A DNA stretch of 64,000 bases from NCBI GenBank assembly GCA_905147135.1, contig LR990048.1, forward strand, positions 13,438,563 through 13,502,562, written 5' to 3'. The notes under the pieces are model-generated. The model did no database searches. It worked only from the letters and a program-made list of their open reading frames with translations, and was not told where the DNA came from. The DNA comes from Blastobasis lacticolella. Lineage: Eukaryota > Arthropoda > Insecta > Lepidoptera > Blastobasidae. Positions 1 through 12,496 of this stretch are shown here, one piece after another. The first letter of the stretch is position 1, and every line of letters starts with the position of its first letter. A program made the translations under genes and the position numbers.

Positions 1-351
1 TTTCGCTTTGTAATTTGAGTGAACTACAAATAGTCAATTTATTAACGAAATGAATATAAAGTTTAAGGTCAGCAGAAGCGTGCAGAAGAGTGCCTGGGGT
101 ACCTACCTACCTACAAACATTATCGCAGCCTTTTAAAGCCTTTGTTTTAATTAGCACTAATGGCCGGCACATAGAACTGCAACTTGACATCGCAACTTGC
201 GAATTGATTGATTACAAATAATACACAATTTATGAAAAGAAAGTAGCTGCAAAATACCTCCACCTTACAGAATACCGCAGCTAAACAATACGCTTTTAAA
301 TAGTATTGTGTTTCTGCCGGTATGTAAGGTCTCCAGTACTCCATGGGGTGG
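1..351. other. no recognised feature
   Basis: AT-rich sequence. I see no convincing coding frame or repeat here. Confidence 0.4.
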
Positions 352-515
352 GGATTTGGGGAGCCGTGGCTTTGGCAGTGGAGGGGCATTTGCCTTTTTG
401 CTGCCAAGTCAACGTGTTATAGAGGTTGCAAATGTCTATAGGCAGTGGTGACTACTTCCCATCAGGTGGCCCGCTTGCCTGTTTGCCTACCGTAGGACAT
501 AAAAAAAAAAAGTTG
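352..515 (+). repeat. poly-A-tailed interspersed repeat (LINE 3'-end related)
   Basis: This stretch matches the block at about 60880-61058 along most of its length: a GTGGCTTTGGCAGTGGAG start, an AACGTGTTATAGAGGT middle, a CATCAGGTGGCCCGCTTGCC segment and a terminal A-run. The last part is shared with the 3' ends of CR1/Jockey-like LINE fragments elsewhere in the window. It looks like a short retroposed copy. The short reading frames across it are incidental. Confidence 0.6.
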
Positions 516-629
516 CTAGTATTGGAATCGATAGTATATGAAAAAATCAAATGCGACGTCGCATCGTCGTCTAATCGCGGTCGGCCCTTTGTAGCTTTTT
601 GGTGTCAGCAGAGTAGTAGAAGTAGATCC

Positions 630-915
630 CTTAGGATCTCCTAGATCAGAAAATGAACAGCAGCTTTTTTGTTGGTTTTACTACTATCTCCAACTGTAGA
701 CTATATATAAAACTACTGTAGACTGTAGATTATAGAAAATGTCTCCAATAATTGCTTTATATGCTATGCAACCTGTTCCATTAATGATTTAGAATCAAAC
801 CACTTAGGACCTCCTAGACTAAAACATGGGCAGCAGCTTTTTCTGTTGGTTTTTAACGCTGCAATCTCCAGCTGTAGACTTGATTGTAGATTGTAGAAAA
901 TCTCTCCAATAATTG
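630..915. repeat. direct duplication of a ~115 bp segment
   Basis: Two diverged copies of one segment lie in the same orientation, at about 630-756 and 803-914. Each runs from a CTCCTAGA motif through CAGCAGCTTTTT and a CTGTAGACT stretch to TCTCCAATAATTG. The second copy is shorter and differs at many positions. No coding potential is seen. Confidence 0.6.
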
Positions 916-1379
916 GCTGCTGTGTGAGGGCCGCTGATGATAAGCGGTGCTCAACCATAATAAACGAGCTCAGCGAATTCGAAATTTTCTTATTTCTCTG
1001 ACCACTTTCAGATTTCCTGACTGTTCTCTGTTTTTCGGTTATAAGTAACACTAAGTTGTCATAGTGGTACTTATAAAGGTACTAGTAAACAGTCGTTTAC
1101 GCTTAAGTCACGTTTGACTTCATGACATATTTTTTGACTCCTAGATGTTGAGAAATGTCGTAAAGCTCCAAAGGAGACAGTCTAAAATTTTCCTGACCAC
1201 CAGCTGGCATAATGAGAGTTGTAATGGATGAAGCTTATAAAACGTAATGTCTTCTCGTAATTATTTAAATTCTATAGCTAGCCAATTTATTTATATTAAT
1301 GTTTAAAATATTACTAATTTGCTATGAAACGAACGCATTCTTGGCATGAAATTATGAACACACCCGAAAAAAGCTATGG

Positions 1380-1503
1380 ATGCACAAACTAATCTGACCC
1401 GGTGGCCAAAACTGCAATCAAGTGTCGCCATTTTGAAATGTCATGTCAATGCCATTAACAGCGACGCTGTCACTGGGTCAGATAAAGTTTGTGTCAGTGC
1501 ATA
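1380..1503. mobile_element. small MITE-like element, copy 1
   Basis: The ends are imperfect inverted repeats: ATGCACAAACTAATCTGACC on the left, and GGGTCAGATAAAGTTTGTG plus a short extension on the right. The core holds AATGTCATGTCAATGCCATT and a GCGACGCTGTC motif. The same core recurs in reverse orientation at 1836-1942. The size and inverted ends suggest a non-autonomous DNA transposon. The superfamily is unknown. Confidence 0.5.
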
Positions 1504-1835
1504 GACAGACAGGTAAAAAAATCCTAGGCTTGGACATTGACAATGACAGGCATGTCATTGTCTTTGTCATACACTGCCACTAATGACGAATGAAACTCCA
1601 TACTCCGTTAGGAAGACCTGCCCTGTGGTTGTAATTTCTATGGCGATGATAGGCTGTGAGCGAGTTAATTAGCCATAATAATATGTATTATGATATTGGG
1701 GAATTGTAATTACATACTATTTTAGTTTCTTTTTGGCCACATCCGTCGGCCATTTTATGTATCAAAAGGTGTGTGTCACGCATTGTACGCATTTTTGCCG
1801 TTGAGCCCCTTAAAAGGAGTTTTCATACAGAGCCA

Positions 1836-1942
1836 TAAACTTGTCAGACCATGTGACAGCGTCGCTGTTGTTGGCATTGGCATGACATTTCAAAATGACG
1901 AGACTTAATTCCAGTTTTGGCCATTGTGTCAGATAAGTTTTT
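1836..1942. mobile_element. small MITE-like element, copy 2 (opposite orientation)
   Basis: This is approximately the reverse complement of 1380-1503. It carries GACAGCGTCGCTGTTG, a GGCATTGGCATGACATTTCA segment, CCAGTTTTGGCCA and GTGTCAGATAAGTTT in the expected order. It is diverged and has short indels. Confidence 0.5.
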
Positions 1943-2829
1943 TATTATGTTGTAAAAACCAAGGTTAAGCAATGCTAGTAATGCAGAGGAGCTGGATGGG
2001 TGACCATTTCGTATTTGAGGGTAGTCAAACGTTAGCACCGCAACGAGTTGGAAACTCGTTATGTGTGCCTAATACCGTTGGCGAAGCGAGGTCGACCGAG
2101 GTGTTGTACATACCATGATTCTAAGGAAATCTAGTTCTTGTGCTAGTTGATTTTGGGCACATCCGTTAGCTATTTTATGTAACATCAAAAGGTATGTCAC
2201 GTGGCACGCCGCATTACCAGTGTTTTCTCAAAGCGAGAGCATTACACGCATAATTGAATATAATGCCCTCTCCTCTTGAAAGGAGTTTTTTCTTTCCTCA
2301 TGATTTGTCTTTGCTATGACGAAAAAGACTTCTTACTCCGGGCGTAAAAGGAGTTTCTTCTTTCATCGTTTACTCTATGGCTTGTTCCAGTGTTGCATGA
2401 GTGTCGCGTGAGTGTTTCAGTTTTGCTAAAAATATTAAGTTTTCCAAAAGTAATCGTGAAGAATTGGCTAGACAAAGATTTCTTTTTTCAACTGATTCGA
2501 GTTCCGTATTTTACATACTTCCGTTTTTCATTCACTTTAGACCGGCTGGATCTTAGTAAACACCTTGTATGAACCGATAGACTGTATCCTTTAGAATAAG
2601 TTTAGTGCAATCGGGCATATATGTACAGTCAGCTGCAGAGTAAATAAACCCCTATAGCATAGGTACATACATCAAATGCATGCTAAGTTATCTTTGCAGC
2701 CGACTGATTCTAGACCGCAAACCTATTTCTCTACTGTTCCCCAAACAGGGTCAAAAGCGCTACGTAGAAGTGTTGACAGAACTGCACCACAAATGCCACA
2801 CACATAGTACGCAGATTACGATACGCCTA
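1943..2829. other. intergenic, no recognised feature
   Basis: No supported gene. The open frames here are short, AT-rich and without family signatures. Confidence 0.4.
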
Positions 2830-2975
2830 AGTCGCACGTCTCGTCCGTCCCAAAATATTTGGATCGCACCGCATCCCGCCCAACCGATGATAGGTCACGC
2901 GCAGGTTGCAACACCCGGCACGCCCCGCGGCCTCGGCTCCCGCGCACCCCTCGCCCCGCGCCCCGCGTGAACGTC
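2830..2975. other. isolated GC-rich, CpG-rich island
   Basis: About 140 bp of very GC-rich sequence inside AT-rich DNA, with motifs such as CACGCCCCGCGGCC and CCTCGCCCCGCGCCCCGCG. Frames are open on the plus strand, but the predicted peptide is proline/arginine-rich and looks like a composition effect. It could be a promoter or an untranslated first exon, possibly of a gene whose downstream exons lie further right. The sequence alone does not decide this. Confidence 0.25.
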
Positions 2976-3410
2976 TCCATAACTATCAATGAAAAATACC
3001 TTACGGTGTTGTCAGGTCACAGTTCAAAGTGGTGCGATAAAAGCGGCGGTATAGATTTTTGATTAGGTGCTTATCGATCGGCGTATGTAATTGGATCGTT
3101 GTAGGAGGTAAGTGCCTAGGTAGAGGATGAGTTAGTCTTTAGAGCGTTTTATACTGCATTTGATCCGAATCGGAGAGCATACAGATCTATAGTCGGCGGT
3201 TCCTTATACGTACGAAGTATGAACGAATACGTCTGAAACTAAATATCAAAATTAGTCCTGTTTTCTCTAGTAGTTTCATTGTAGTCTGGCGGTCTGTTGT
3301 ATCCTATAGAATATTGGTAAAACTTGAATTGTGGTAAAATTTCCAAACCATACCTACTTCATTTGAGTTGAAAATTACACAACATTTACTTTACTATTTT
3401 TTTACAATTT

Positions 3411-3570
3411 ACGTCATCATCATCGATCAGCCGGAAGAAGCCCACTGCTGGGCATAGGCCTCCCCCAGAGATCTCCACAAAAGCCAGTCTTGTGGTTTTC
3501 ACATCCAGCTGGTACCTGCGATCTTTACCAGATCGTCGGTCCTCCTAGTGGAAGGCCTACCCACGCTTAT
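3411..3570 (-). mobile_element. 3' end of an RTE-like LINE, truncated
   Basis: It shares the block CCCACTGCTGGGCATAGGCC, CAGAGATCTCCACAA, CCAGCTGGTACCTGCGATC and CAGATCGTCGGTCC with 12497-12605 and 18645-18905. In the 18.6 kb copy the minus strand reads as the C-terminus of a LINE ORF (GRPPTRWTDDLVK). This copy is 5'-truncated and non-functional. Confidence 0.65.
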
Positions 3571-5534
3571 ACGTACTCACATACAATTCATCGATAGAAA
3601 AGTAAAACAAGAACTATAAAGTACGAAGCTATAAGCTGCGAAGTCCTTCCTGTGACTAAGATTGCAATCAGCTATCGGCCTGCACAGAATTGAATTGCAA
3701 GACGTAACACCCAGTGTACCTAGAATCGATAGGAGTCCTATACAGCGTTTAAAATATTAGGATAAGACTTTTCTTGTGTTCACGCAGAAAACTTTGTTCG
3801 TTTTGTTGATTTGCTGTGTTGTTCTGTTAAAATTTCAATTGCACGTATAACACCCCGACATTATGGCTGGAAGAGATATCTTCTAGGGATAAGCTCGCCT
3901 TTGTTACTTGTATGGTGATTATGTTCCTATATTAGTTTTGTGTAATAAAGAGTATAATAATTAAGAATTGGCCCCTTTGCACCGGTAATGGCAGAGTGGG
4001 TTAAACATCTACTTTAAGTTTTATGACGAAGTTGTACGGATATCTAGATTTAAGTTTTTATTTTTTTGACTATGTAAATTATGACGTTGTTTTATTTATA
4101 CCTTTATAGTTAATACCTTCTTCATCCTAGCGGTAATACGCTAGGTATTATAGCGATAATAGGCTAGGATCTGTCAGCCAGGGATCATTTCTTCTTCTAT
4201 GAAAATGGTTTCAGATGAATTGAAAGCTCTAATATCATAGACAGTCGTACCTTCGTATTTATATTAAGTACTCATTAGTGTAGTTATTTAATGTGTGTAT
4301 TGTTTCTCTTATATATTTCATACACATTATTAACATGTTGTGCTCGCGACTTCGCTCGCGTGGACTACAGGGTGTTTGGTATTTCGAATATTAAGCAATA
4401 CTGTGGTCTGGTGAAGCACTCTTATCAAAAAGGAGCTTTTTAAACTTAAAACTCGCAGGTTATATTTATGTACAGTAAGTCAAGTAGAGAGTTCCGTCAA
4501 GGTTCGCACAATAAATTTTGAAGCAAAGTGGTTCATGCGAGTAGTCTTTGTAATTTCGACTGTAAAACAGCGGAATTTTGCCGAGGTTCTCCTCGTTTGG
4601 TGAAGGAACAAAGATTAGATTGATTATTAAATTGGGCACGTCCATTCCAGTCTCCGAAATGGACCAGTAACAAAGAAATATACATCCATACATACATACG
4701 CTCGAAAAACATAACTCTCCTTCTGTCGCAGTCGGGTAAAACCCAGTTTTGACAAAGGCCTGATTGAGGCGGAAATGTTTCAGGTTTTAGATTAAGAGTT
4801 TTCGTTAATTTATTTACGGATTCAAAATCTGAATTTAAACCTGTAACATTATTCAGAAACAGTGTACCTATAATTTTAGCACTATCAGCATCCCCGCCCT
4901 TATCCCACTAGGTAATCGGTACCTACAACAAGTATTTCGAATTTTGCTATAAAATTTGAAGACTATATTTGTTTATACACCCAGTTCGCAAACCCCTCGT
5001 ATTGTATAGGTGCTTGTTAGTGGTAATAATTTTCGCTAGTCGATAGCTGTTATTTGCGAGGATGAAATGTGTACCTCTTTAAGATCGATAATCGTATTTA
5101 GCGACCACGCCTACTAGCCGTGTCGGCATGGCGAAACAACAAACGATTATTCGTCTTATTCGATGGAAGAAATAATATTGTATTAAGTAACTTTGTTTCT
5201 AAGTACTTACTGTGTTGTTTAACAAAATCATTTGACATGGAAATGACGGGCAAAATTAGTTCGCGAAAGTAATTATTCCACCAAAAACTCTTGTGCAAAA
5301 TAAGGTCAAGGTCCAAAAATCTCGGCCTCTTAAAGTACTTAGATCTTAAATTAGACCAAGTTTTGGCCACAATTTTATTCTAAACAAATTACATACCCAA
5401 ACAATAAATAAATCAATCTTGGCCTGATTTTTTATCTAAGTGCTCTATGGTGAATCGATTAGGTCCCTCAAAACTCAGAGCAACAACCGACTAATCGGTT
5501 CTTTTCTTTACTTAACTTAAGGGGTAAAGTCAAT
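3571..5534. other. intergenic, no recognised feature
   Basis: No supported gene. The stretch 4705-4770 (CGCTCGAAAAACATAACTCT) recurs in inverted form near 23700, which suggests a low-copy interspersed repeat. Confidence 0.4.
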
Positions 5535-5800
5535 ATGATATTTCATCATATTGTACAGTCCACTGCAGGACTTAGGGCCTCTCCCACGAAAGGGGAGGTT
5601 ATTGCCATAATCTCCACGCTTGACAGGCGGGTTGGAGATCGCAGTCTTTAAATATAACAATGGAAAATGCTGCTGCCCATTTTCTAGACTACGGAGACTC
5701 TTGATCTTTTGCCTCGAAAACATTAGTCGCCTTGTACGACACCCATGAGTGTAAGGGGTTGGTGCTATTCTACTCTGCCGGACACCACACGGCCAATGAT
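5535..5800. repeat. interspersed repeat family R3
   Basis: It holds the block CTCCACGCTTGACAGGCGGG followed by TTGGAGATCGCA. Related, partly inverted blocks lie at 21205-21330, 23405-23490 and 33815-33905. The right part, with GGGGTTGGTG and ACTCTGCCGGACACC, recurs near 9205-9250. This is a dispersed, non-coding repeat of unassigned class. Confidence 0.5.
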
Positions 5801-6299
5801 ACGATATTTATTTCCATGAAATCCTTTCGCGATTAGTAAATTATCTCCTCTATTTCACTGGCTTTTGATTTATTGAGGTGCCTTAAGGCTGTTCACAGAG
5901 GACTGCAAGAGATTGCGTCTGAAAATTACGATTTTATTGCGATGAATATCAAATCTCATTGCTGATTGCAGTGGAGTGTTCGATTCAATTTTACCAAAAC
6001 GCAGACGTGTTTGTGTTTTCCACCAACCGGAGCCTATTTCGTCTTGCTTAGGCCTGACTTCGATGCTAAAGCAAAATCTGCAACAAAAAAATCGCCATTC
6101 TATCAAATGTTAGCTTACTAAGTACAAGTTCGGCCTTGTATGGAGTACTACTAGCTTAGATATGGAACAGCCAATTATCAAGTGGCTTTGGATTCGGTAA
6201 AGAACAGTGCTACGAAAACTATGACATTGACGCTAACCGACAAAGCCTTACAAATCGTCGTATAAAGCAAGACTGAAAGTACAGAAGTAAAATTGTTTC

Positions 6300-6575
6300 C
6301 TTGTAATTAAATCTAGCCGTTTGCTACATAACAAATCCTAAAGTCTTAAATGCTCTTTTGCATATTTCTGTGATATGGTAGTTAAATGATAATTCAACAT
6401 TAAGAAATAGACCCAGATCTCTAATATTGTATACGCGCTCAAGCGGTGTTCCAGCCAATTTATACGAATATTCCACAGGTGCACGTGAGCGAGTGAAGGT
6501 TATAGTTTTGCATTTCGAAATATTGAACTCGAGTTGGTTTTGCCTGCTCCACTGGATGACATTATCAATTCATTA
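6300..6575 (-). mobile_element. LINE reverse transcriptase fragment (thumb region)
   Basis: Minus-strand translation gives, with interruptions, pieces such as VIQWSRQNQLEFNISKCK, then SRAPVEYSYKLAGTPLERV and IRDLGLFLNVELSFNYHI. This is the characteristic segment after the catalytic YADD in Jockey/CR1/R1-type LINEs. It is truncated at both ends. Confidence 0.6.
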
Positions 6576-7046
6576 TCATATTCGGCCCATATAAATTTTT
6601 TAGTTTTTATAGCAACTTAAAGCACAAAATATCAATACTAATGTAACTTATACGTAGTGACAAATTGAAGCGATAGGTAGAAGCACACCACTAAACTTCT
6701 GGCGTATATAGGGGGGAGATCTTGCCCACCCCAGGATGTACCGATTCGGAATTCTAGGCTGGACACATAAATAATTTCACACAAAAACAATTTCAATGAA
6801 ATACAACCGAGGACTATACAAAATTACTATTACCTACTTTTGTATCATAAAAATAATTTTAATAAATTGATATACGTACTAAAACTCACAATTCCACAAT
6901 ATCCATACAACATAAACCTTCAAGCGGGTGCCCGCTATTCATTGCCCGTAACACCGCCCGCGTCGCTGCTTATCACATCGCACCACTTCTTGCCCCATTG
7001 GGACTTTACACATCACGATACGTTTCTATCGCGTTGCTTACAACCA

Positions 7047-7720
7047 AGAGCGGATCCAGTGTCATGGGGGTCATGACCTCCCCGTGATTACATCCCCAGA
7101 AAATTCATAATTTGAACATTGTATATATTTTTAAATTTTCATACATAACTTGCTGGGTGCAATCTGATTATGCGCATCTAGAACGTGGATAGAGGAAGTC
7201 TCGGGCTCGTAGGGGCGCAGAAATGACCAGATCAGGGTCAAGTTTTGGGTCATGCATGGTAGTCAGTAGCATACAACATAATATGTTTTATCTCTTATTC
7301 GTGTAGACGTGCGGTGTAGCCCGGAGCCGATTTTGTGGGTTCATAGTGTGAAATTCACACCTCCCGTGCACTTTGATTCATTAGTCTTTGTAGTAGTATT
7401 AGTTAGTAATAGACAAGAGTGAATAGGTACTTAATAGACAGGTATGCACTATCGTAGACTGCATCTGCACTTATCATCAGATGAGATAGCAGTCAAATAC
7501 CTGTCTATTTCACATAAAAAAAAGAAATCTCCCCCGCTTTTTTGAGCCAAAATTCGAACAATATCGAGCTACCTACGCTCGCTTTTATTTAAATATTGGC
7601 TCCGCCCATACCGCCGCCTAATCAATTCATATTATTAGAGCGCGATAAGAGCCACTATACCAAAAATTAAAAAAGAATTCGAATATGTGACCCCCTAAGT
7701 TAAAAACTGGATCCGCTCTC
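7047..7720. mobile_element. non-autonomous DNA transposon with inverted termini
   Basis: The left end is AGAGCGGATCCAGTGTCATG. The right end ACTGGATCCGCTCT is its reverse complement over about 14 bp, and the similarity extends inward as GGGGGTCAT versus GGGGTCACAT. There is no transposase frame inside the ~670 bp. Candidate class: hAT-like or another MITE. Confidence 0.55.
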
Positions 7721-8279
7721 GGACAAAGTACAGCTTTTTATGAATTATGATGCTAAACGTGCTCACTGACTATATTGGGGGTCGACTCGGCGTCATCGGC
7801 TACCTCAGGGGCCAGTCCAACCCTGGAAAATAGCCCTAGCTACGCCTATGCTTCAGCGGAAAGACCCTTCCTTTCCTATTATGCAAATGTTGTCTCTGAG
7901 CGGTCAGCCCGCTACAATAACAGGAAAATAAAAGTTATTTCTGACCTAACAGAATTTCACTTCGTCATATTTACATGTAAAGATTACCAACCCACAAGCC
8001 AACCGGGGTCGTCCTTGTGGGAATATTCGTAACTAGTCTGAATTACATATTTGAGTTTTATAGAAACGAGCGAAATACGTTTTACACTTTCACCTTCACA
8101 TGTTGGGATGTGTTTCGCTTACATTGACATTCCTCAAATCAAAGACATTCATTTGTCACAATTTAAAGAATATGGATTGAATGCCATACTGTTTGGACGT
8201 TCTATTTACTGTATTTTGAGCTAGGTTGAAACTGGCGTTTTCTTTTAGCAAAACAGAGTTTTGTAACTTGAGCTTTTTT

Positions 8280-8370
8280 TATTGCCTAAGGAGGCACACG
8301 GACGGACAGTCCAGCTGATGGAAAGCAGCTAGCAGTCATCCAGGACATCTGCAACTTAACGGCCTGTGAG
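8280..8370 (-). mobile_element. LINE 3'-end remnant
   Basis: GGACAGTCCAGCTGATGGAA followed by a degenerate inverse of the CR1/Jockey-like 3' tail seen intact at 24470-24540. Heavily decayed. Confidence 0.35.
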
Positions 8371-8477
8371 GTACCTGTCTTTTGAGCTTTGTGTGGAAGT
8401 GAACATTTTCTGTCACATAGAACTCCTAGGATGTAATATGATTGCAAATGCTTACTGTTTAAATCAACTTCATCATT

Positions 8478-8565
8478 TTAGCGTCTAGCCAGGTTCCGCT
8501 TCTTACTCATTCTTCTCCACTTCGCCCGGTCTTCGGTATCCTCGTCGCCATCTCGCTTTACATCC
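8478..8565 (-). mobile_element. RTE-like LINE ORF C-terminus, fragment
   Basis: The minus strand reads GDEDTEDRAKWRRMSKKRN, which resembles the conserved end of RTE-like LINE ORFs (compare AEDGRVRARRSRTADP at about 10.2 kb). No other part of the element is adjacent. Confidence 0.5.
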
Positions 8566-8875
8566 TGAATGTATTTATTTACACATAAAATCCGTGTAGA
8601 AAAATAACCTATAACATTACCTAATATGGCGATTTTACCGAGAGTCGCAGTATTGGTCGCAGTTGACTTTTTCATATCTATGAAAACATCAACGGGATCT
8701 TTTTCTCCTGTCGCGTTATTATAGGTACTTCTGTTTCTAGATTAAAACACAAAAATTGTACGTTTAAAGAAGATGTAAAGATTATAACGCATAAGTAAGT
8801 ACCTTTAAAATTAACTTAAATTATTATATAAATTAAAGTATGACACTTGAATTTCTAGACTGTGTAAAGATCGCA

Positions 8876-9145
8876 GTATTAAATCGCTATCGAAAGGACG
8901 TTTCTTGGTCGTACGATTCGGATGTGGACTGCGACTAGGATATGGGATCGTTCAAGAGATATATTAGAAGTCTCTTCAGAGACGGACAACGCATTAGTAG
9001 CGCCCACAGAGCAAAAAAAAATTGCCTGTGAAGGAACTTTCCAATCTCTTTGGTAGCGCCCCTGGTGTTGCTGATGTCCATGGGCGGCGGTGACCACTTT
9101 CCACGTCAAGCTTGCCTGTTTGTTTGCCGTATATAAAAAAGTACA
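8876..9145 (+). mobile_element. CR1/Jockey-like LINE 3' end, rearranged
   Basis: The plus strand begins with CGTACGATTCGGATGTGGA, which is antisense to the RIRMWNELP-type motif. It then switches to a sense copy of the tail with GGATCGTTCAAGAGATATAT, two GTAGCGCCC blocks and TGTTGCTGATGTCCATGGGC. The mixture shows that two fragments of the family are joined here. No functional ORF. Confidence 0.45.
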
Positions 9146-9721
9146 ACAGAAAACACTGCTTACCTTTATTGTTTCTACTAACAAGTCGCTTTGCACGACA
9201 TTTGTAAGGGAAACGGGTTGGTGTTACATTCATTTTACTCTGCCAGACACCGAAAGATACTGACCATGAATAGAATTCTTAGGTAAATATTAGGTACTTA
9301 CAGATCTACAAGGATATTTTGGCACGTGGCCGAAATCAGAACTAACGACGCCATTTTGTAAAGCGTCACTTTGACAGACAGCTAGAGTTGATGTTTGACT
9401 ACAACGCCCTCATACAATTGCCAAAACATTCTTTGCATACATATTTGCGTCACTCGTGGTAGACAACTCAGGGGTGACAAACTTTATTATGACGCGGTCC
9501 CACGGCGAGTGTTTCACCGAAAAAAGTAATCTACCGGCTGAATGGAAGATTAAAAATGTAATTTCTCATCAACATGTAAAAGTGATCCTGACAGAATACA
9601 GTTTAGTATCTACCAATGACGTCGTGGAATAAGTATCATATTAATTTAATTGAAAATTCAGACAACATATCATATTGGTATGTACCGCCACCATACCATA
9701 CATACGCAATAAATGTGCATT

Positions 9722-9876
9722 GGTAGTAGTAGGTGTGTGTTCTATGTATAATAAGTATCTATTTAAAAAAAAGTATATAAGTAGTTTATCAGTTATCTAG
9801 CACCTATAACACAAGCTTTGCTTACTGTGGGGCTAGATGGCGCTGTGTTAAATTGTCCACAATTATTTATTATCCA
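9722..9876 (+). mobile_element. SINE family A, 5'-truncated
   Basis: Only the body of the tRNA-derived SINE described at 13055-13295 is present: TTCTATGTATAATAAGTATC, TTTATCAGTTATCTAGCACC and GGGGCTAGATGGCGCTGTGT. The tRNA-like head is missing. Confidence 0.65.
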
Positions 9877-10124
9877 CGAGTATACCTCTTTTAAAAAGAA
9901 AATATAAATGAATAGAAATTATGCTCTATCTCATGACTCTACCTACATAAATTGGGTAAATTTTCAATTGTGCGAGAATTCGTGTGGTATTGTTAGTATG
10001 TTGTTGTTGAAAAAGTCGCATGAGATCTATAGTTTGCAAATGATTGTGTTCCATAAACAAAAGAACAAAAAAGGTTTACAATAATATATTTCGGTTTTCC
10101 AAAAGAGTTAATTAATTTCGTTAA

Positions 10125-10475
10125 ATGACCGTGATCATCAGCATCATCATCGTCTTGGCGTCGGTTGTGCTCTTGCGAGGACCCTGGATCCGCCGTCCTA
10201 CTTCTCCTTGCCCGTACTCTACCGTCTTCAGCATTCTTGGTAGTGGAGATTTGTTGTGATGAGATGTAATCCTTAACGACGTCAAGCCATCCCTTCTTGG
10301 GCCAGTCTCTCCTTCCCGTACCTGACATTTGCTCCTTACCTACGTTATTAGCTGGTCTGCGCAAGACGTGGCCATACCATCGAAGGCGGCATTTTTGCAA
10401 CTTGTCGGCCATGTCACGGATGTGAACGCTACTACCACGAATGTGGGTGCTTCGGACGTCAACCGTAGCGTCTTG
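10125..10475 (-). mobile_element. RTE-like LINE ORF C-terminal fragment
   Basis: The minus strand encodes DKLQKCRLRWYGHVLRRP, then GRRDWPKKGWLDVVKDYI and a DGRVRARRSRTADPG tail. These are hallmarks of the C-terminal end of RTE-like LINE ORFs (RLRWYGHV, RPKKRWLD, AEDRAKWRRRTRxADP). The upstream reverse transcriptase is absent, so this is a 5'-truncated dead copy. The left edge overlaps a piece of SINE family B (GGTTGTGCTCTTGCGAGGAC). Confidence 0.7.
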
Positions 10476-10639
10476 ATTGTCAAGGAAGTAGCCGAAGGAC
10501 GACCGCGACACCACTGTTAACGTACAGAAAAACTTGGCGGGTTAAGAGTGCGAATGAAGTAAGTACTTAAAGACTAATGTACCGTTTTTATTGAATCTAA
10601 TCCATACATTGAATAAAGTCGGTTTCCGCGTCTCTTACT

Positions 10640-10985
10640 CTTTCTGTATGTATTTCCGATAACTCCTCCTAAACCACGCAACGGATTTTGATGCGGTTTA
10701 CACCATCAGTTAGAGAATGTCTTCTGTAAGGTTTATATGTAGGTAGTTTTTGACCGCGACTTTGGCCGCGTAAGATTCGGTTATAACGTTCCAGACTCAT
10801 TCCCGCGGGAAACACATCGAATTTCGGGATAAATTATAGCCTATGTGCTATTCCGGGCTATAAGCTATATTACTGCCAAGTTTCTTCAAAATTCGTTCAG
10901 TAGTTTTTGCGCGGAGAAACAAACATCCAAACATTCTTACAAACTTTCGCACTTGTACAATATTAGTACGTAAATATTATAGTAA
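10640..10985. repeat. interspersed repeat family R1
   Basis: It carries TTCCCGCGGGAA, TAAATTATAGCCTATGTGCT and CAGTAGTTTTTGCGCGGAGA. The same consensus in the opposite orientation lies at 42620-42860, 50110-50345 and 58690-58945. This is a non-coding dispersed repeat with the look of a MITE or Helitron-like remnant. The class is not settled. Confidence 0.55.
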
Positions 10986-11585
10986 TTCTAGAGAAAACCC
11001 GTGTGAAACGGAGCTGGGTCGCTAGTAAATAAATATAATACAGCTTTGCCCAAAGCGTTACCACAAATCACGTGCAAATTATCATTGTTTCACGAAAACA
11101 ACATTACTACTCTTTTCGTCGAATAGTTAACAAGCTGTTTAAAGTTCATGCTCGATATTAAATACAAAACAAAAAAATCAAAACAGCGCCGATGTTTGCA
11201 CACAAATGGCTTCATATACTCGCGAATAAAAAAGAAATGGAGCTTTACCGCAGGAGCTCCTTGAACTTTGCAGAGTCACGGAACAGACTCGTAGTTCGGG
11301 ATGGCTCTTTGTGCTCGAGTGAGCGTTTTTAATTTACTTTTGGACGCCTTATTTGGATCAACGCTAGTGCGTGTTCAATTTTATCATTGCCAAATACATT
11401 CTTATAACAGTATCTAATAGGATGTTTGTTGCAGTTTAGCTTTTATTTTTGCTCTTTGTTGGCGAAATAAATGTACATGATCGGTAAACACAGAGTATGG
11501 AGTTTGGGACGGTTGGTGATTTTATTTGAATAAAGGAATTGTGATGGTTTTTTTTTACTTTAGAATATCATTTTTACGGTCATAC
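10986..11585. other. intergenic, no recognised feature
   Basis: No supported gene or repeat. Confidence 0.4.
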
Positions 11586-11589
11586 TAGT

Positions 11590-11790
11590 GGACCCGGCGC
11601 AACTTCCTTCACGTACACTTTCTTTACCCCTTATCTACACTATTTTCATGCTTAAAAACCTTAGTCATTAATAAATCTATCTATTGTTGAAAACCGCATT
11701 AAAATCCGTTGCGTTGTTTAAAGATACTTTCGTAGATACATTGGGACAGACGGCGGAAAGTGACTTTGTTTTATACTATGTAGAGATAGA
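11590..11790. repeat. interspersed repeat family R2
   Basis: GTGGACCCGGCGCAACTTCC, then a TTTACCCCTTATC block, CATTAAAATCCGTTGCGTTG and GGGACAGACGGCGGAAAGTG. Sister copies lie at 28015-28210, 33240-33410, about 29760-29960 (inverted in part) and about 21640-21850. Non-coding, class unknown. Confidence 0.55.
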
Positions 11791-12496
11791 TATCCTTTTT
11801 ACTACCTAGATCATAGCCTCCTATGCCTAGATTTAAACCTTTGTGATCCTTTTGGATTTTAGAAAGAGTCGTTATATCTCGACTTCTAGGTCGAGCTATA
11901 AAATTTATTAAATTTCTATCTGAATTTTAATAAAAATATTTAATCTATGGAATTTTTACATTTAACAATTGTGGTGTGTCAATCATTTGGATGTCATGTA
12001 AATTGTAGTTATTGTATTTATTTTTATAGGCAAATTATATTTCGTAGTGTGTAAACGTTTAGATTACAAATATAAAAATGTTAATACCGACATGTTTGAT
12101 CAAATTCCTTGAACTTGTAAGTATCAAACTAAATCGTTTATTTTTCTCGCTTTGTTTCTGTGAATTGTATCTGAAGCGCCGCTGGACTTCTTGTTCAAAA
12201 TAAAATCTCTAAAAGTTCCATAAAATGAAGAAATCTGTTCGTGAATTTACTGAATAAGATTGACACAGCAAACTTTAGTCTAAAACCATGCATTCAATAT
12301 AAAGGTACTCGTATAAGTGTGTTAGACGAACTATGTATGATCGTCATCGTCAGTCCATAACAATTCGCAGGTGTCCACGATCGTCCATAATTTGTAAGCT
12401 TTCTAAGAACTCCTGGAATTGGCTAAGGCAGCCCCCTTTATACACGGAAGTCCACGCTGATGTCCTAGAAAGGAGGTACACTTGCTTCCCGCAGAA
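11791..12496. other. intergenic, no recognised feature
   Basis: AT-rich sequence without a supported gene or repeat. Confidence 0.4.
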
